Shown here in pieces: positions 33,227 through 44,814 of a stretch of 64,000 bases of DNA (within the stretch, counting starts at the first letter, position 1; the number at the start of each line of letters is the position of its first letter). The DNA comes from Aquatica leii. Taxonomy: Eukaryota; Arthropoda; Insecta; Coleoptera; Lampyridae. Below the pieces are notes generated by a model. It made no database searches. It worked only from the letters and a program-made list of their open reading frames with translations, and was not told the origin of the DNA. The position numbers and the translations under genes were made by a program. The DNA is taken from NCBI GenBank assembly GCA_035610365.1, contig CM069435.1:61253389-61317388 (forward strand). Direction: 5' to 3'.

Positions 33227-33590
33227 TGTTTTATGTACGTAATTTATATGTGAATATAATACACTTAATATTCACTGAAATGCGACACCTGAAATATCAA
33301 AAGACACCGTACAAAAAAATTAAAATATCAAAATAACGATACACACTTAATATAATACACTCAAACTAAAATGTTGAAAAATAAACGAAATCCTATGCAC
33401 GTTACTTTATCTGAATATAATACGCTCAATATTTACGTAAATGCAATACATGTAATATCAAAACACATCGTACAAAAAAATTAAATGCACTGAATGAATA
33501 CATACAGAAAATGAATGAAATGAATGAATAAATGCATACACAAAAATTCATTCAAGTCGATTCAGCAGTTTACTTGCAATATAGATAAAT

Positions 33591-33836
33591 AACCTAGATA
33601 ACAACTGCAGCGCCATCTGCCGGGTTTATTTGTGAATCTAAACCATCCTCAAATCCACTTGAACACACACAAAAAATTTCATCAAAATCGGAGCAGTCGT
33701 TTAGAAGAAGTTTAACCTAGATAACGACTGCAGCGCCATCTGCCGGGTTTATTTGTGAATCTAAACTATTCTCGAATCCCCTTGAACACACACAAAAAAT
33801 TTCATCAAAATCGGTCCAGTCGTTTAGAAGGAGTTC
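33591..33836 (-). repeat. tandem duplication of 123 bp in the Helitron leader
   Basis: AACCTAGATAAC-ACTGCAGC at 33591 recurs at 33714. Both units contain GCGCCATCTGCCGGGTTTAT, CACACACAAAAAATTTCATC and CAGTCGTTTAGAAG, with only a handful of differences. Confidence 0.9.
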
Positions 33837-33989
33837 AGTGACATACACACGCACACAAGAAATATATATATAAAGATTGAGGGTTCTGTCAGATTAGACA
33901 CAATTTTTGAAACCGCATTAGTGGGTTCTATTTCTGCTCGTTTGTAAGCACACACCCAAGAGACTATTTGGGTCACTTCATAATATCGT

Positions 33990-36125
33990 TGCCGTTTAAA
34001 GACGCCAAGTAGTAGCACATTGCCGTCTATTAATACTTGAACGTCATTTGAGTTTGCATCCTATTATGAGAAAAAAATATAATGAATTGATGCATCATTA
34101 TTTGAACGAATGTCATATGTCGTGAGTTTTATTTGTTTTCGGTGATTCAAGTTCGTTTTCACTTGCGACGTACGTCAAATGCTTAACCACATTTTACTGA
34201 AAGATTGGCATCGGCAATTTCAATTAATCTTTCAGTGGTTTTCTATCGATGAAACCGCGTAAACCTTTAGAATGAACACCGTAGCATATGGCTATTCAAT
34301 ACTTCTTGTAATTAGCCCACGACGGCATGAAAAATTTTCCACTTGCTGCTTAAACCATACTATCGAATATCTACGTTAACGATTTCGCTTGTGGAGCAGA
34401 CACTTTAGAATCATTGTTAAAATTGCAAAAACAACTGATTGGGTTATTAAATTCAGGTTGTTTTGAATTGCGCAAATGGTCAGCCAATTCACATTCATTG
34501 TTAACTTTGCTGCTTTCGGAGTTTTGTCAGAACCATTCCGTGGTTTTTGAGGTGGACAAATTAACGATTTTAAAGATTTTGAGCCTTTAGTGGGAAGCAT
34601 CAATAGCTTTGTTTTCATTCCTAGTTGAACCGGTAAGCGCCATTTGTCAATTTTGTCTAAGTTTGCTCACATATATGATTCTTTGAAATTTTTATGTTCA
34701 CTTATTTTTTTTGATAAACGATTGATACAGCAGACGTTTGTGGTCAATGGACATAGTATAAGTCGTCATTGTCTAGTTTGTCAAATCTTCGGATTTCCCG
34801 TTGCTTTAAACCAGCATCGTTTGCATATTGTTTGTTGCACGCATTTTGTGATGCGTCCGAGTTAGGTTATGCTGTCGTGGATTATCTTCGTTTTGTAGTA
34901 GATAATAGTGTCTTCGTTTCATTTGTTATAACTAAATCAAAAACAAATCTAATCAAACGACTATCAATTTTGCGTTTAGAATTGTTGGTTCGTTAACTCA
35001 GCATAAACTCCATCATGCACTTTTTTGTTTGGTTCGGATGGTTCAACTTAAAGCGTTTTATTCTGAATTTGTTGCCATTGCTAAGAGACATCCATGTTCA
35101 AAGAATTTTTAAAAATTGTCGCCATTAGTAGACAACGAAAAAATTTTAAGAGTAGATGATCGTCTTGAGAATGCATCGCTGCCTTTTGGGACAAAACATC
35201 CAGTTTTATTGCCTGGAAAACATCACTACTTTGGTTATAGAACAAGTTCATTTAAAAAACAGACATGCTGGTGTAAATACTACCATATATCTAACACAAA
35301 AAATTTTTTAGGTAGTGTCGCCTCGTAGAGTCATTTGTCGTTGCTTATAAACATGTCAGACTTGTTTTAAGAACAAACTTTTTTCGTTTAGAACTTCCTA
35401 TGGCAGTTTTACCAACTACTCGAGTCAGCCAACTTAAAGCATTCAGTTGTGTTGGTGTCGACTATGGTAGGCCCTTTCCAATTCAGATATCGCGACGATG
35501 CGGCTTTAAGCCGGCGAAAGCTTTCCTATGTTTGTTTGTTTGTTTTGTCACTAAGGTATTGTATGTCGAAATCGCCTCAGATCTAGCTAATGATACATTT
35601 CTTACAGCTTTGCGTAGATTCATTGCCCATCGTGGTTGCTGCAGTCGCATTTTAAGCGATAGTGGTACTAATTTTGTTAGGGCCAATAAGGAATTAATTT
35701 CTTAATTTAGACTTGCTATAGAAGCAAAAGTCATTGAATGATGCTTTAGTTGCATTTCTTGACGTTAGAGCCTTTGACAGCACCTCCTGATGGCGATTTA
35801 TTATATTTGAGCATAACTCGGTTATCGCGATGGCAGCTAGTCCAAAGGTTAAACAAAGATTTTTGAAAAGTAGTAGTAGAGTAGCGAATACCTCCACACA
35901 TTAAAGCAACGCTGTAAATGGTCTAAGTGCCGTGCTTTTGAACCAGTTGATATTGGTACATTAGTTCTCATCAAAGACGATTTGACCACCATTCTTCAAT
36001 AGAGGTTGGGTAGAATAATAGAATTGCACCAGGGAAAGAACAATTATCTTCGCGTGGCTACGGTTTGCACTAGTGAAGGCCTATTTAAACGGTCATTGAT
36101 AAAGATGTGTGTTCTGCCGCTGCAG
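33990..36125 (+). pseudogene. BEL/Pao 2 pol (RT, RNase H, integrase, C-terminal domain)
   Basis: The RT start KYNELMHHYLNECHMS lies at 34078, RT pieces at 34190-34360, and YVNDFACGADTLESLL near 34373, where YVDD has become YVND. GCFELRKWSANSHSLL follows near 34450. RNase H has HAFCDASELGYAVVDYL near 34838. Integrase 35400-35705 is open: CVGVDYGRPFPI holds the first Asp and ILSDSGTNFVRANKEL the second. The Glu part is deleted. The C-terminal domain at 35770-36125 carries RWQLVQRLKQRF and LGRIIELHQGKNNYLRVATV. Start-to-end order fits BEL/Pao. Many stops occur. Confidence 0.75.
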
Positions 36126-37589
36126 TAGCACATGATATATGAGAATTACGTTTTTTTTTTGCGATGTTTACATATTGCAATGACGTAGTTTGTCTAACCT
36201 GTTGAATATGTCGCACGCGTTACAGACATGAATTGAGTTTGCAGCGACCATATTATTTGATTTTTTTAAATCTATTAATTAAAACAATGTTTAATAAACG
36301 CACACAATGCTTCAATGACTAATAAATTCAATAATAAAACCATACAAAAAAAAACACATGTAAATGAAGCAAGATTTTATGAACTTTAATAAATGTTTGA
36401 AAAAAAGTTTATGAAATTTTTCATGTCACAGACTTATATCATAAAATTATTAACAATAAAATAAAAACAGTTCGACTGCTTATGTATTTGAAGAAATCTG
36501 TAAATAAATGTGAAATACCGGAATTTTGTTATTTTAATGTAGTAAAATGATAAATTAGCGTTTAGAGGATATTAATGTAGATGTGTTATGATGTAGATAA
36601 GATAAATCTTTGGAAATCGAGACTTGTTAACGATTTTATTTAAAGATACAGACAAAAGCATGTTGAATTTGTAGGTTAGGTTATACAAAGTGTAAATTTA
36701 ACAGAACAAGAAATGAAGTGCGGTAACAAAAGAACGTTTAAGAACGAAAAGTGCTGTTACATGAACAGACAAAATGAAAAAACAATAAAAACTTGGTAAA
36801 GCAGGTAAAATACGAATTCTGCCGATATCACAATTGTAGAGCAGAAGAAAGACAAGGATGGACAGAGAGAGAATTAATTGGTAGATAACAACAAATAGCC
36901 ACGAAAAGACATGATATCAAGAAAATCATGAAAATAAATTATTAAATTGAAGTTAGTTACAAAAGAAGTGCTAACTTGTTAGTCATAAAGTTAAAAGTTA
37001 CTAATAAAACACCAACTTCGAACGAGCAATAAGAAAAGGATATAAATACAAGCTCCGCAATTGAAAATCTTGTCAGTCTACAGTTGAACAGTCAACATGT
37101 AACCAAGTATAAAGAAATTTAATCAATTAATCACGTGGTGTGTGTGAACGTAAAAAATGTTAAGAGCGCATAATAACGTAAACATGTGATTGCAAAACCG
37201 AAAATCGTAAAACTGCAAATTTAGCATATCAAATGTAAGAATACACCGCATCTATTTCAAGTATGTTGTGAGGGCATTTAAACTGATTTAAGATTCGTTT
37301 AAGTTGAATTTTTTGCTTTTTAGACAAGTTTTGAACTTTGAGCTAGTCCGGAAGATGTGGTGACGTTGTTATAATAACTAAAGGTTTTCATTACTTAAAG
37401 AATTTGCAAAACTAAATACGGCGAAGCATGATTTCATTTATTAAAAATTTTTAAACGAAATTAAAAGTTTCGTAATAAAATAAAATTTCTGTATGTTATA
37501 GTGTTTAAAGTAGCTTAATCGTAGTTAGCAAATCACCAAATCTTTATGATTTTGGTGAGCGGTTATGTTTTGTTCATGTAAAAACCGTT
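36126..37589. other. non-coding 3' region of BEL/Pao 2
   Basis: Between the end of pol and the recognisable 3' LTR part I see no coding sequence. It may contain the diverged 5' portion of the 3' LTR. Confidence 0.45.
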
Positions 37590-37710
37590 TAACCTAGTTA
37601 GTAATAAATATTAATACTCTTTATAATTTGTTAGTTTTGTGTATGCAGCCAACGTTGCTGAAAACCTTCGTTCTTGCGCTTTGCCTTAAATCAATAAATT
37701 TTGAATTGTA
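37590..37710 (+). repeat. BEL/Pao 2, 3' LTR end
   Basis: Matches 29460-29568 (CTAGTTAGTAATAAATATTA, GTGTATGCAGCCAACGTTG, AAATCAATAAATTTTGAATTG). It carries an extra AAAACCTTCGTTCTTGC segment absent from the 5' copy. Confidence 0.65.
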
Positions 37711-38385
37711 TCGATATCGATTCAATTGAGTTCTACATTAATCAAGGTGAATTGAGTACATGTTATAAAACAAGTTTTGTCTTTGTGTCTACCACCAACT
37801 AAATTTTGTATTACAATTTTATCAAACTAGTACTAAGAATATCGGTTATCAGTGCTTGCGAAAACATTGTTTTCCTTCGAAACTATGCAAAACACGAAGT
37901 TTTTACGGGCGTCAAAAAATGAAGAAGACGAGTAAGCTTTACCGTTAAAAAGTCTTACAGTTGTTTTACCACTGCTATAAAAATTATTTAAAAAAACCGC
38001 GGAGGCGGTTTTTAATGTTTCTACAATTTTTTTTTTTGGAAACTAAAAGTAGAATAATTCGCTAAAATGCATTTTTGGCAAATTTCGTTAAATCTGTTTA
38101 ATGCATTTCTGAACAGCGTAGAAAAATGTGATTTTGTTAAGAAAATTTTAAACTCTTCTCTCGCACAAACGGATCGTTTTGCTATATATACATAAATAGG
38201 GTCCAATCTACTTATTTTGACCTCTACAATACGTGGTAGCTTTATTTCTCAGCAATTTACACTTAAGTGTTGATTTTACTTACAAAAATTAAAAATTGCA
38301 CAGGAAATGTTGTTGTGTTCCTGCTTGGATATTGTGTTTAATTAGCTTGGTAATTTTTAAGTTCTTCGTTAAGAAGGTCAAATAA

Positions 38386-38450
38386 ACCACTCAAGATTTT
38401 TTTAATGGCGACGTTTCGTCTAACGACGAGTGCACTTCGCCAAACCAATA
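38386..38450 (-). repeat. Penelope-like terminus
   Basis: On the minus strand: GGCGAAGTGCACTCGTCG, then GACGAAACGTCGCCATTAAA, then GAGTGGTTT. It shares the GAAACGTNGCCA...GTGGTTT block with the copies at 141, 4503 and 40731. Confidence 0.5.
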
Positions 38451-40712
38451 AAAAATCAGAGCGGAGTAATGCTTAACTTTACATGTGACATTTTAATTCT
38501 AGATACTTATTGCATAATGTAGAAAATGTATTCTAAATATTGTAAAACTAAATAAAGACAATGTTATAAAAATATGTAACAACAATATCGTTCGTGTATT
38601 CTAAAGTCACAAATTTTTTTCAAAGTTTGACTGACATTAAATATATGTTATAATTATATATAAAACTAATATTTATATTTCAGCAATATCTAACATTTTT
38701 ATGCTTATTTTTAACTGTACCTTTAAACTTACGTATTTATAGATGTTAAACGTTTTTCTTACACTTTTTTTTAAATTTTGCTAAAAACCCTAACACGATG
38801 TTCTCACGATTTAAATATGATTGTTTTAAAAATTATTTTTATGTGCGTATGTTTTAATGAAAAGTATTACAAAATCATAGTATGCTATCTGTTAAAAAAT
38901 GTAAAAGAAACGCAATTTAAGCATTAAAAAAATTACACAAGGAAAACATGAAAGCGAAACATTTGCGATTGAATTGAATTGAAAAACCAATTGCGTTATA
39001 ACTAAAAGTAATTTTACAATAATAAACTACATTTGCTGCAAAAAAATTTTAGACAAGGTATTGTAATTCTGCTGTAAAATTACTAGCATTTATGATTTTA
39101 AAGGTCATCTTTTCCAAATACTTTTGTGGCATTCTAAACGGGTTTACACAAAGTACCTTTTAGTAAATTTCGTAGAATCCTTTGCATTTACCTGCTTTCG
39201 GGTACTGAAGTCAGAAACAGTTATATAGACCCTGAACAAGAAAAAGGATTACTAATATGCATTTGGATTTCGTGTTTGCAGTTTGCAAAGTTTAAATTTT
39301 TATATTGAGCTTTAGTGCAACGTTATTGTATAATCAGGTAAGTGCCTATTAATTTTTTATTTTTGCATCAAGTTTTCTAAATATAGAAAGGCAAAAAGTA
39401 ATTTTATAAATAATTTATTTTCTATATTCTAAATTCGATGTTTGCTTAGTTGGCTGTTCAACGTTTACAGAAAATAATTGAAAGAAATTTCAACGGTCAT
39501 CACTCATCACTAATAAGAAATATAAATTAAAGAAATGCTTTTAATTACGTAACTATCGTCAATAATTAATAAACAACACATTATTTTCAAAGATGTATAA
39601 GTAGATATGTGCAAAAAACAGTTTCTAAAATTCTAAGAAAATGCTTTTGTTCACTTTTAAATCTAATCATGTTGTAGTTTTTTGTAATTTTATTAATTTA
39701 TACTAGACGGTAAAAAGATAACCATTACAATATATAGTAGATGTTTTATTTAATTGATTAAATAAATAGAAATAATAATAAAGTTGAAATTTCTGTAAGC
39801 TGTATTTAAAAAGATTAATGTCTTCATAGAGTTTCTTTATTGAAAAATTCAAACTAAAATCATTTGTCTGTATATTTCATACTAATTAAAATAACTTTGA
39901 TACATTTTAATGCATTTCATAATTATTATTATTGTAAAATGTAGATTTTTTTAATTTGGTAGAGTAAATCTTAATTGTGTGTTTTTTTTTCAGATACCAT
40001 TACAAAACGACACTCTAATGTAACGGATGTTACATACGTAAATCTGTTGCGATATATTTGGCAAACTTTAGAACATTTATGTAGTAGTACCTGTGTAATA
40101 TGTAATGATAGTGATAAGTAATTTTAAGATACAATTTTTTTTGTGTACTTATTTTTTAAACTTGTTTAAAATATATACAGATTTTATATTTATATTTTAT
40201 TTTCTTAGTGTCATGTTTATAAATAAACATGATTTTACAGAACATCTGTAAACATACGGTTTAATAAAAACTGTACAATGCGTAGCAATAAGAATCCAGA
40301 TTAAATATTATTTGCAAACATAGACATATGTAGTATGTATATATTTTACAAATATCCCACAAATAATAGTGCGATACATCTAGAACAGATTAAAAAGTAA
40401 TATTTCCCAAATATTGGAAGATTATAATTAATATTTAGAAAATATTTATTTTAAATTAATTATTGATATAACATTACAAAAAATTGGCAATATAAAAAAG
40501 TGACATTTAAATATTTACCAGATGTTATTTAGTAATATATTACGTATATTTTGTGCTACTAGAGTTATTACAATAATGATGTTTATAAAAAAGTCAATAA
40601 ATAAAATAATTGCAAATAACAAAATTACTAGTTAAAGAAGGCACACAATTGACAGAACATGTAGTCAAAAAAATTTTTTTTTAGTATGCATGTCTTTTAC
40701 CTTTTTGATTGG

Positions 40713-40770
40713 CCTGAAGAAGTTGCATGAAACGTTGTCATATAAAAAATTTAATGGTTTATTTGTTTCC
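40713..40770 (+). repeat. Penelope-like terminus
   Basis: CCTGAAGAAGTTGCATGAAA, then CGTTGTCATATAAAAAATTT and AATGGTTTATT. CTGAAGA-AGTTGCAT-GAAAC is a worn version of the box I, stem II, box II order seen at 4478. Confidence 0.45.
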
Positions 40771-42892
40771 CTTAACAAATAACTTTGCATTAACCAATTT
40801 AATTAAACTTTATTATGAAAAAAAATAGGAAATTCCAATAAACGCAACATTTTTTTGTTTAGACAAAAACTATTTAATTATTTAATTGTATTGTTGTTGT
40901 TGCATGTAAAATACTTGAAAAATGAAAAACAAACATTTCCACAAAGTGTATGAATGTAGTGTAATATGACTGTTTAATTAGTTGTGATGTTTTTTAACTT
41001 TACGGTAAGTTTTTTTATAATAAATTGTATACATAAATGTGACAAATAAAATACAAATTTGGCAAAATTTTATTGGTTTTTTAAAATTATTTTATTAATT
41101 TAAAACATAGGTGATAAAAATCGAAATAATTAAATTACCAAATAGCTTTCAATAGCAATTTTTTTTTATATTTAGTTATTTACAAGTTGTGTGTGTCTTA
41201 CTTTATCAGTATTGGACAGAAAAGCATTTAAATTTTAATGATGTTGCTTTGATTCAACTAACACTAACTTTATAAATTTAACACAATCAAGTTAAATAAT
41301 AGAATTAAATATAAAATAATTAGTTTGTTTATTTACATAAAAATGTGTGTAAAAAAAGATTAATGTAGTTATCTCTATAAGTAAAATTTAAAGAATCGTA
41401 AAAACCGGTCTCGTGTAAAATATTGAAAATTTAAGACTGGCAATAAAAAGGCTTGAAACGGGTAACCATTCCTATTTGGAATAAATAACCCACTAAAAAA
41501 CTTGTCTAAGGAAAACCGCCCGCTATTATAGAAAACTTATTTCGTACAGTTTATAACGTTAGTAATAAATAAACACGACAAAGGATTTATAAATTGAGAT
41601 TCTTAAAATGAAAGAGAAATATTGCATTTTGTAAAAAAATGAGCAACAACACAATACATAGTTACAAGTGAAAATACAGATTTTAAAATGTGGGCGAGTG
41701 AAAGGATTTATATGTGAACGGAAGTCAATAAGGATTTAAACTTCAATAGGTACTCTTTAGTTAAGCTTTAGATAATCCGTTATTTCCTTACCAAAGCGTA
41801 GTTTTATAATACTGTATTTTCTAAATTTAAAACAGAACAAGGAATTGAGGATTACTTTATTATAATAGTATTAAAGTTCTTAGTGTGTAGTTTTTGTTTC
41901 GTTCAAGTTGTTACAAAGTTTGCACACAAAAGTGTTAAGACAAAGAAATATTATTAAGTAAACTAGTTAACAGGTATTTAACGTAAAAGTTTATTAAAAC
42001 GACTAGATTAGTATATTTAGAAACAAAGTTTAAAACAATCTAAAGAATAGAATAATATAAAGATAAAAATACATATAATTATTTATTAAATTACTAGTAC
42101 AAAACCACCGTGACATAATTTGTTTCCTGACTATGTTTATTTACAGTTTAGTTAAATATAATGAAATGTAGACATTTATACATTTAAAAAACAAACAAAC
42201 AAAAAAATGTATTCTAATTTTTATTGCAGAAAATTTGTTTGTACAGAAAACTTATATTTTTAAACAGAATGCGTTACATATCCAACCACAAAATTAAACA
42301 AAATGAATAGATTTGTAATAATTGTAAACATAAAAAACATTACAAAAATTAGTGTTTTAACCTCCGGCACTCAAAGACGAGGGAGGTGGAATTGGAAATC
42401 TCTTAGTCAGTGTTAATGTGACCTCTTTTTGCAAAAATGTTGATACAGACAATATTGTACATTATGAGGACTAAATTACATAAAGCAAATTTAGATAAAG
42501 AGCTATATGTTAAAAATTTACTTTTTGTTAAACAACATTATATACAAACAAACATAAAGGGCGACCATCGGATCATCGCTTTCTCTAGTTATTGTCAATC
42601 TATTTATAAAGAACTTTAAAATCAGCATTGGAAATTTCAACTACTAAACCAAAGTGGATGATACATTCATAAAACGGTCTTAGGGAGCAGATACTTTTAC
42701 CAGCTTTTTAAATCACACCTAGTATTTACATCAAATTTACCATAAAAATGAAAACAACCAGAAGCACTATTGTTTTTTTGTGACAATTTAAGTTAGCCAC
42801 TAATTTTCTAAAATCAAAAGAAACAACATCAGATAGACGCGACGCGAAAAGATACAATACCAGATTGACTGTCGCAAAGCATGTCTTAGACC

Positions 42893-42935
42893 AACGGTTC
42901 CCAAACTTTATTCTATGGCAGCCCCTTTTTGAAAT
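42893..42935 (+). repeat. possible hAT-type terminal sequence, one end only
   Basis: CCAACGGTTCCCAAACTTT resembles the CAGNGGTTCCCAAACTTT ends of many hAT elements and MITEs. No matching inverted end was found in the window. Confidence 0.3.
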
Positions 42936-43662
42936 AAAGGGTGGTCACGCTCTCGTACACCCGATTATAAGAAACATTTCTTTTACTTTATTATAATAAA
43001 AATTTATGTAAAAACAACACTTATTCTAAATCAATTTAATGCAAAGAGAGATGCATTTCCTTAACAAGGTTGGAAATTCTTGGTGTTATCTTAGAAACTG
43101 CATAGCTTAGCTCACTAGCAACGGCAAGCCGGTTTTGTTATTTTGTTTTAATCCCGCTAAAACAAAAAATTGTTTTTCCTACAAGTACACGGAGAGAAAT
43201 ATTATGCTGAATTTAATCATTACAATTTCATATTTAAAGCATTTGCTTTTTTTCTAAAATTGATTCACATTCAAATAAAATTAAACCTACATGTTCTAAA
43301 ACTTAAATTAAATTTCTAATTGCAATCCAAACATCTTTTTATTAAATCATTCATAATTATAATGATACAAGTAAAAAATTTTTGTTAACATTAAGACTAC
43401 AAATTGATCAAATTCAACTAATTATTATAAGAAATCATATCAGCGATTAAAGTACGTAATAAATTACTAAGAAACCACAAGTAGGAATTTCAAGTAAGCA
43501 TTTATGTTATCACTATTTGTTCCACGCTGATCTAAAATAAGGTATCAGCAATTTAATTTACGTTAAGGTTTGCAATATGTGCTAAACTTTTTGCTAAAGC
43601 TGTGGCAAAGATAATATACGTGTACCGTGACTCCGACAGTTTTTTGTTTGGAACTATACGAC

Positions 43663-44011
43663 ATGGATCCATCATTTTATAACAAGTTGCTTGCAGCATA
43701 TAATCTATAACTCACTACATCAATTAGTGAATTATTGGAAACTATCAAAAACTTACAAGTAAGTATTGACTCTGATTTTGAATATTGTTCACTGTCGTTA
43801 TATGTTAGAATTATGTCGCAAAGCTTACACACTTTTAGCATGTATGACTTAGTTTTTTGCAATGAAATGAAATTATCGTGCATTTGCTTTTCTTTTAGAA
43901 CAAGAAATTGATGTTACATCCCTTGTGTGCCTAACGGAAAATAATTTGGACATATTGAAGGAAGGTGAATTTGGGTTAATTGTTAAGTTTAGTAGTTGGA
44001 GAACCCTTTGA
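43663..44011 (+). pseudogene. SAM-like domain fragment
   Basis: An ATG at 43663 opens MDPSFYNKLLAAYNL, then a stop, then SISELLETIKNLQ. A GTAAGT...TTTTAG segment (43759-43898) could be an intron. The frame after it reads LEQEIDVTSLVCLTENNLDI and LKEGEFGLIVKFSSW, which matches the pattern of SAM domains (EQEID, SLxxLTE, L---G---K). The frames on the two sides of the putative intron do not join cleanly, so the gene is broken or the intron is wrong. A SAM domain would mediate protein-protein contacts. It may be a captured host exon or a transposon accessory protein. Confidence 0.35.
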
Positions 44012-44086
44012 CAGAAAAAAATAACTTTCCAAAAGTTACAAGAAGATTATTTAACTCGGATGGTGTAGATTCGACTAATATTCTAA

Positions 44087-44242
44087 AGGCGGGTTGCACA
44101 AAGCAAATCAAAAATGTAGCAAGTGATTATTTCTCAAATCAATTGTTACATCACGAATAAACGTGGTTTCATTGGTTATGTAGCAATTGTTTTGAGAAAT
44201 AATCAGTTGTTACAATTTTGATTTGCTTTGTGCAACCCGCCT
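44087..44242. mobile_element. 156-bp MITE, PIF/Harbinger type
   Basis: The left end AGGCGGGTTGCACAAAGCAA pairs with the right end over about 65 bp with around five mismatches, leaving a loop of roughly 26 bp. TAA flanks both sides (44084-44086 and 44243-44245). GGCGGGTTGCACAAA ends with a TWA duplication are typical of PIF/Harbinger MITEs. It is inserted inside the 43188-44811 element. Confidence 0.9.
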
Positions 44243-44814
44243 TAAGTGTTACATACTATTAATGCTGATGCGTGTACATTTTGGTGTCAAGGACAGTATC
44301 ATTTGGATCGGTAATATTATCTACCAATAATTATAAATTTTAATGTAGATTAAACCATAAACTGTAGTGATGATAAAAATATAGCACATTTATTTTGAAT
44401 TTAGCAAATAAATACGTTTAAACTATGTGTATATTTACTGAAATCATTCATACCCTGAAGCTGCACAAAAGCAAACATTATGACACTGCGTGCTTAAATT
44501 AATACGAAGTGTTATTACTATTAAACCTATTTATGATAAAACGCAACAATCAACAGAGATAAGAAAAAGCAGTACTTGTCATAACTATGGTTCTTCTCTA
44601 CGATCACATTAAGCAACTTTTGAATGATAAAAGAAAACAATGTTTTCTTAAATTGATATATTATAAAATCTATACAATTCTTTTTCAAAATATTTGTTGT
44701 AATAAAATGAAAGCTTTATTTAAGCGTACATCGGCATGACTCAAAACCAACAGCCTATTTGCATGAAATATAGCTGTTTTTGCTTTATTACAGTAAACTT
44801 TTCTCTCCGTGTAC

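Larger units (their letters stand above)
32415..33876 (-). mobile_element. truncated Helitron
   Basis: Read on the minus strand it starts TCTTTATATATATATTTC at 33876, preceded by A, which fits Helitron insertion between A and T. The early part has the familiar insect Helitron leader (GGACCGATTTTGATGAAATT, GATTCACAAATAAACCCGGC, AGATGGCGCTGCAG), here duplicated in tandem. A Helitron-type N-terminal protein follows. A CTAA followed by T at 32418-32414 is a candidate 3' end, but no clear terminal hairpin is seen. The Rep and helicase regions are absent. It lies inside the BEL/Pao 2 pol gene. Confidence 0.7.
29460..37710 (+). mobile_element. decayed BEL/Pao LTR retrotransposon 2 with nested insertions
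   Basis: Similar sequences at 29460-29568 and 37590-37710 (GTTAGTAATAAATATTAATA, then TTGTGTATGCA-CCAACGTTG, ending CTTAAATCAATAAATTTTRAATTG) look like LTR 3' parts. Between them lie BEL/Pao gag and pol pieces (30640-36125), a palindromic MITE (29786-29925) and a truncated Helitron (about 32415-33876). Total length is about 8.2 kb with insertions. It is a separate element from BEL/Pao 1: the LTRs are unlike. Confidence 0.7.
37711..42892. other. non-coding AT-rich region
   Basis: No gene is recognised on either strand. Two Penelope-like termini lie within it (38386 and 40713). The rest is A/T-rich without visible repeat structure. Confidence 0.55.
43188..44811 (+). mobile_element. TA-flanked inverted-repeat element (1.62 kb) with nested MITE
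   Basis: CACGGAGAGAAA starts at 43188 and its exact reverse complement ends at 44811. TA flanks both ends (43186-43187 and 44812-44813), and GTAC extends the match outward by symmetry. The interior holds a SAM-like coding fragment and a 156-bp MITE. A TA duplication is typical of Tc1/mariner-type elements, but no transposase is present. Beyond about 15 bp the ends do not match, so chance pairing cannot be fully excluded. Confidence 0.5.

Noticed and set aside
42893-42935. Full hAT MITE
   Set aside because: Only one end-like sequence was found and no inverted partner is in the window, so only a low-confidence terminal sequence is listed.
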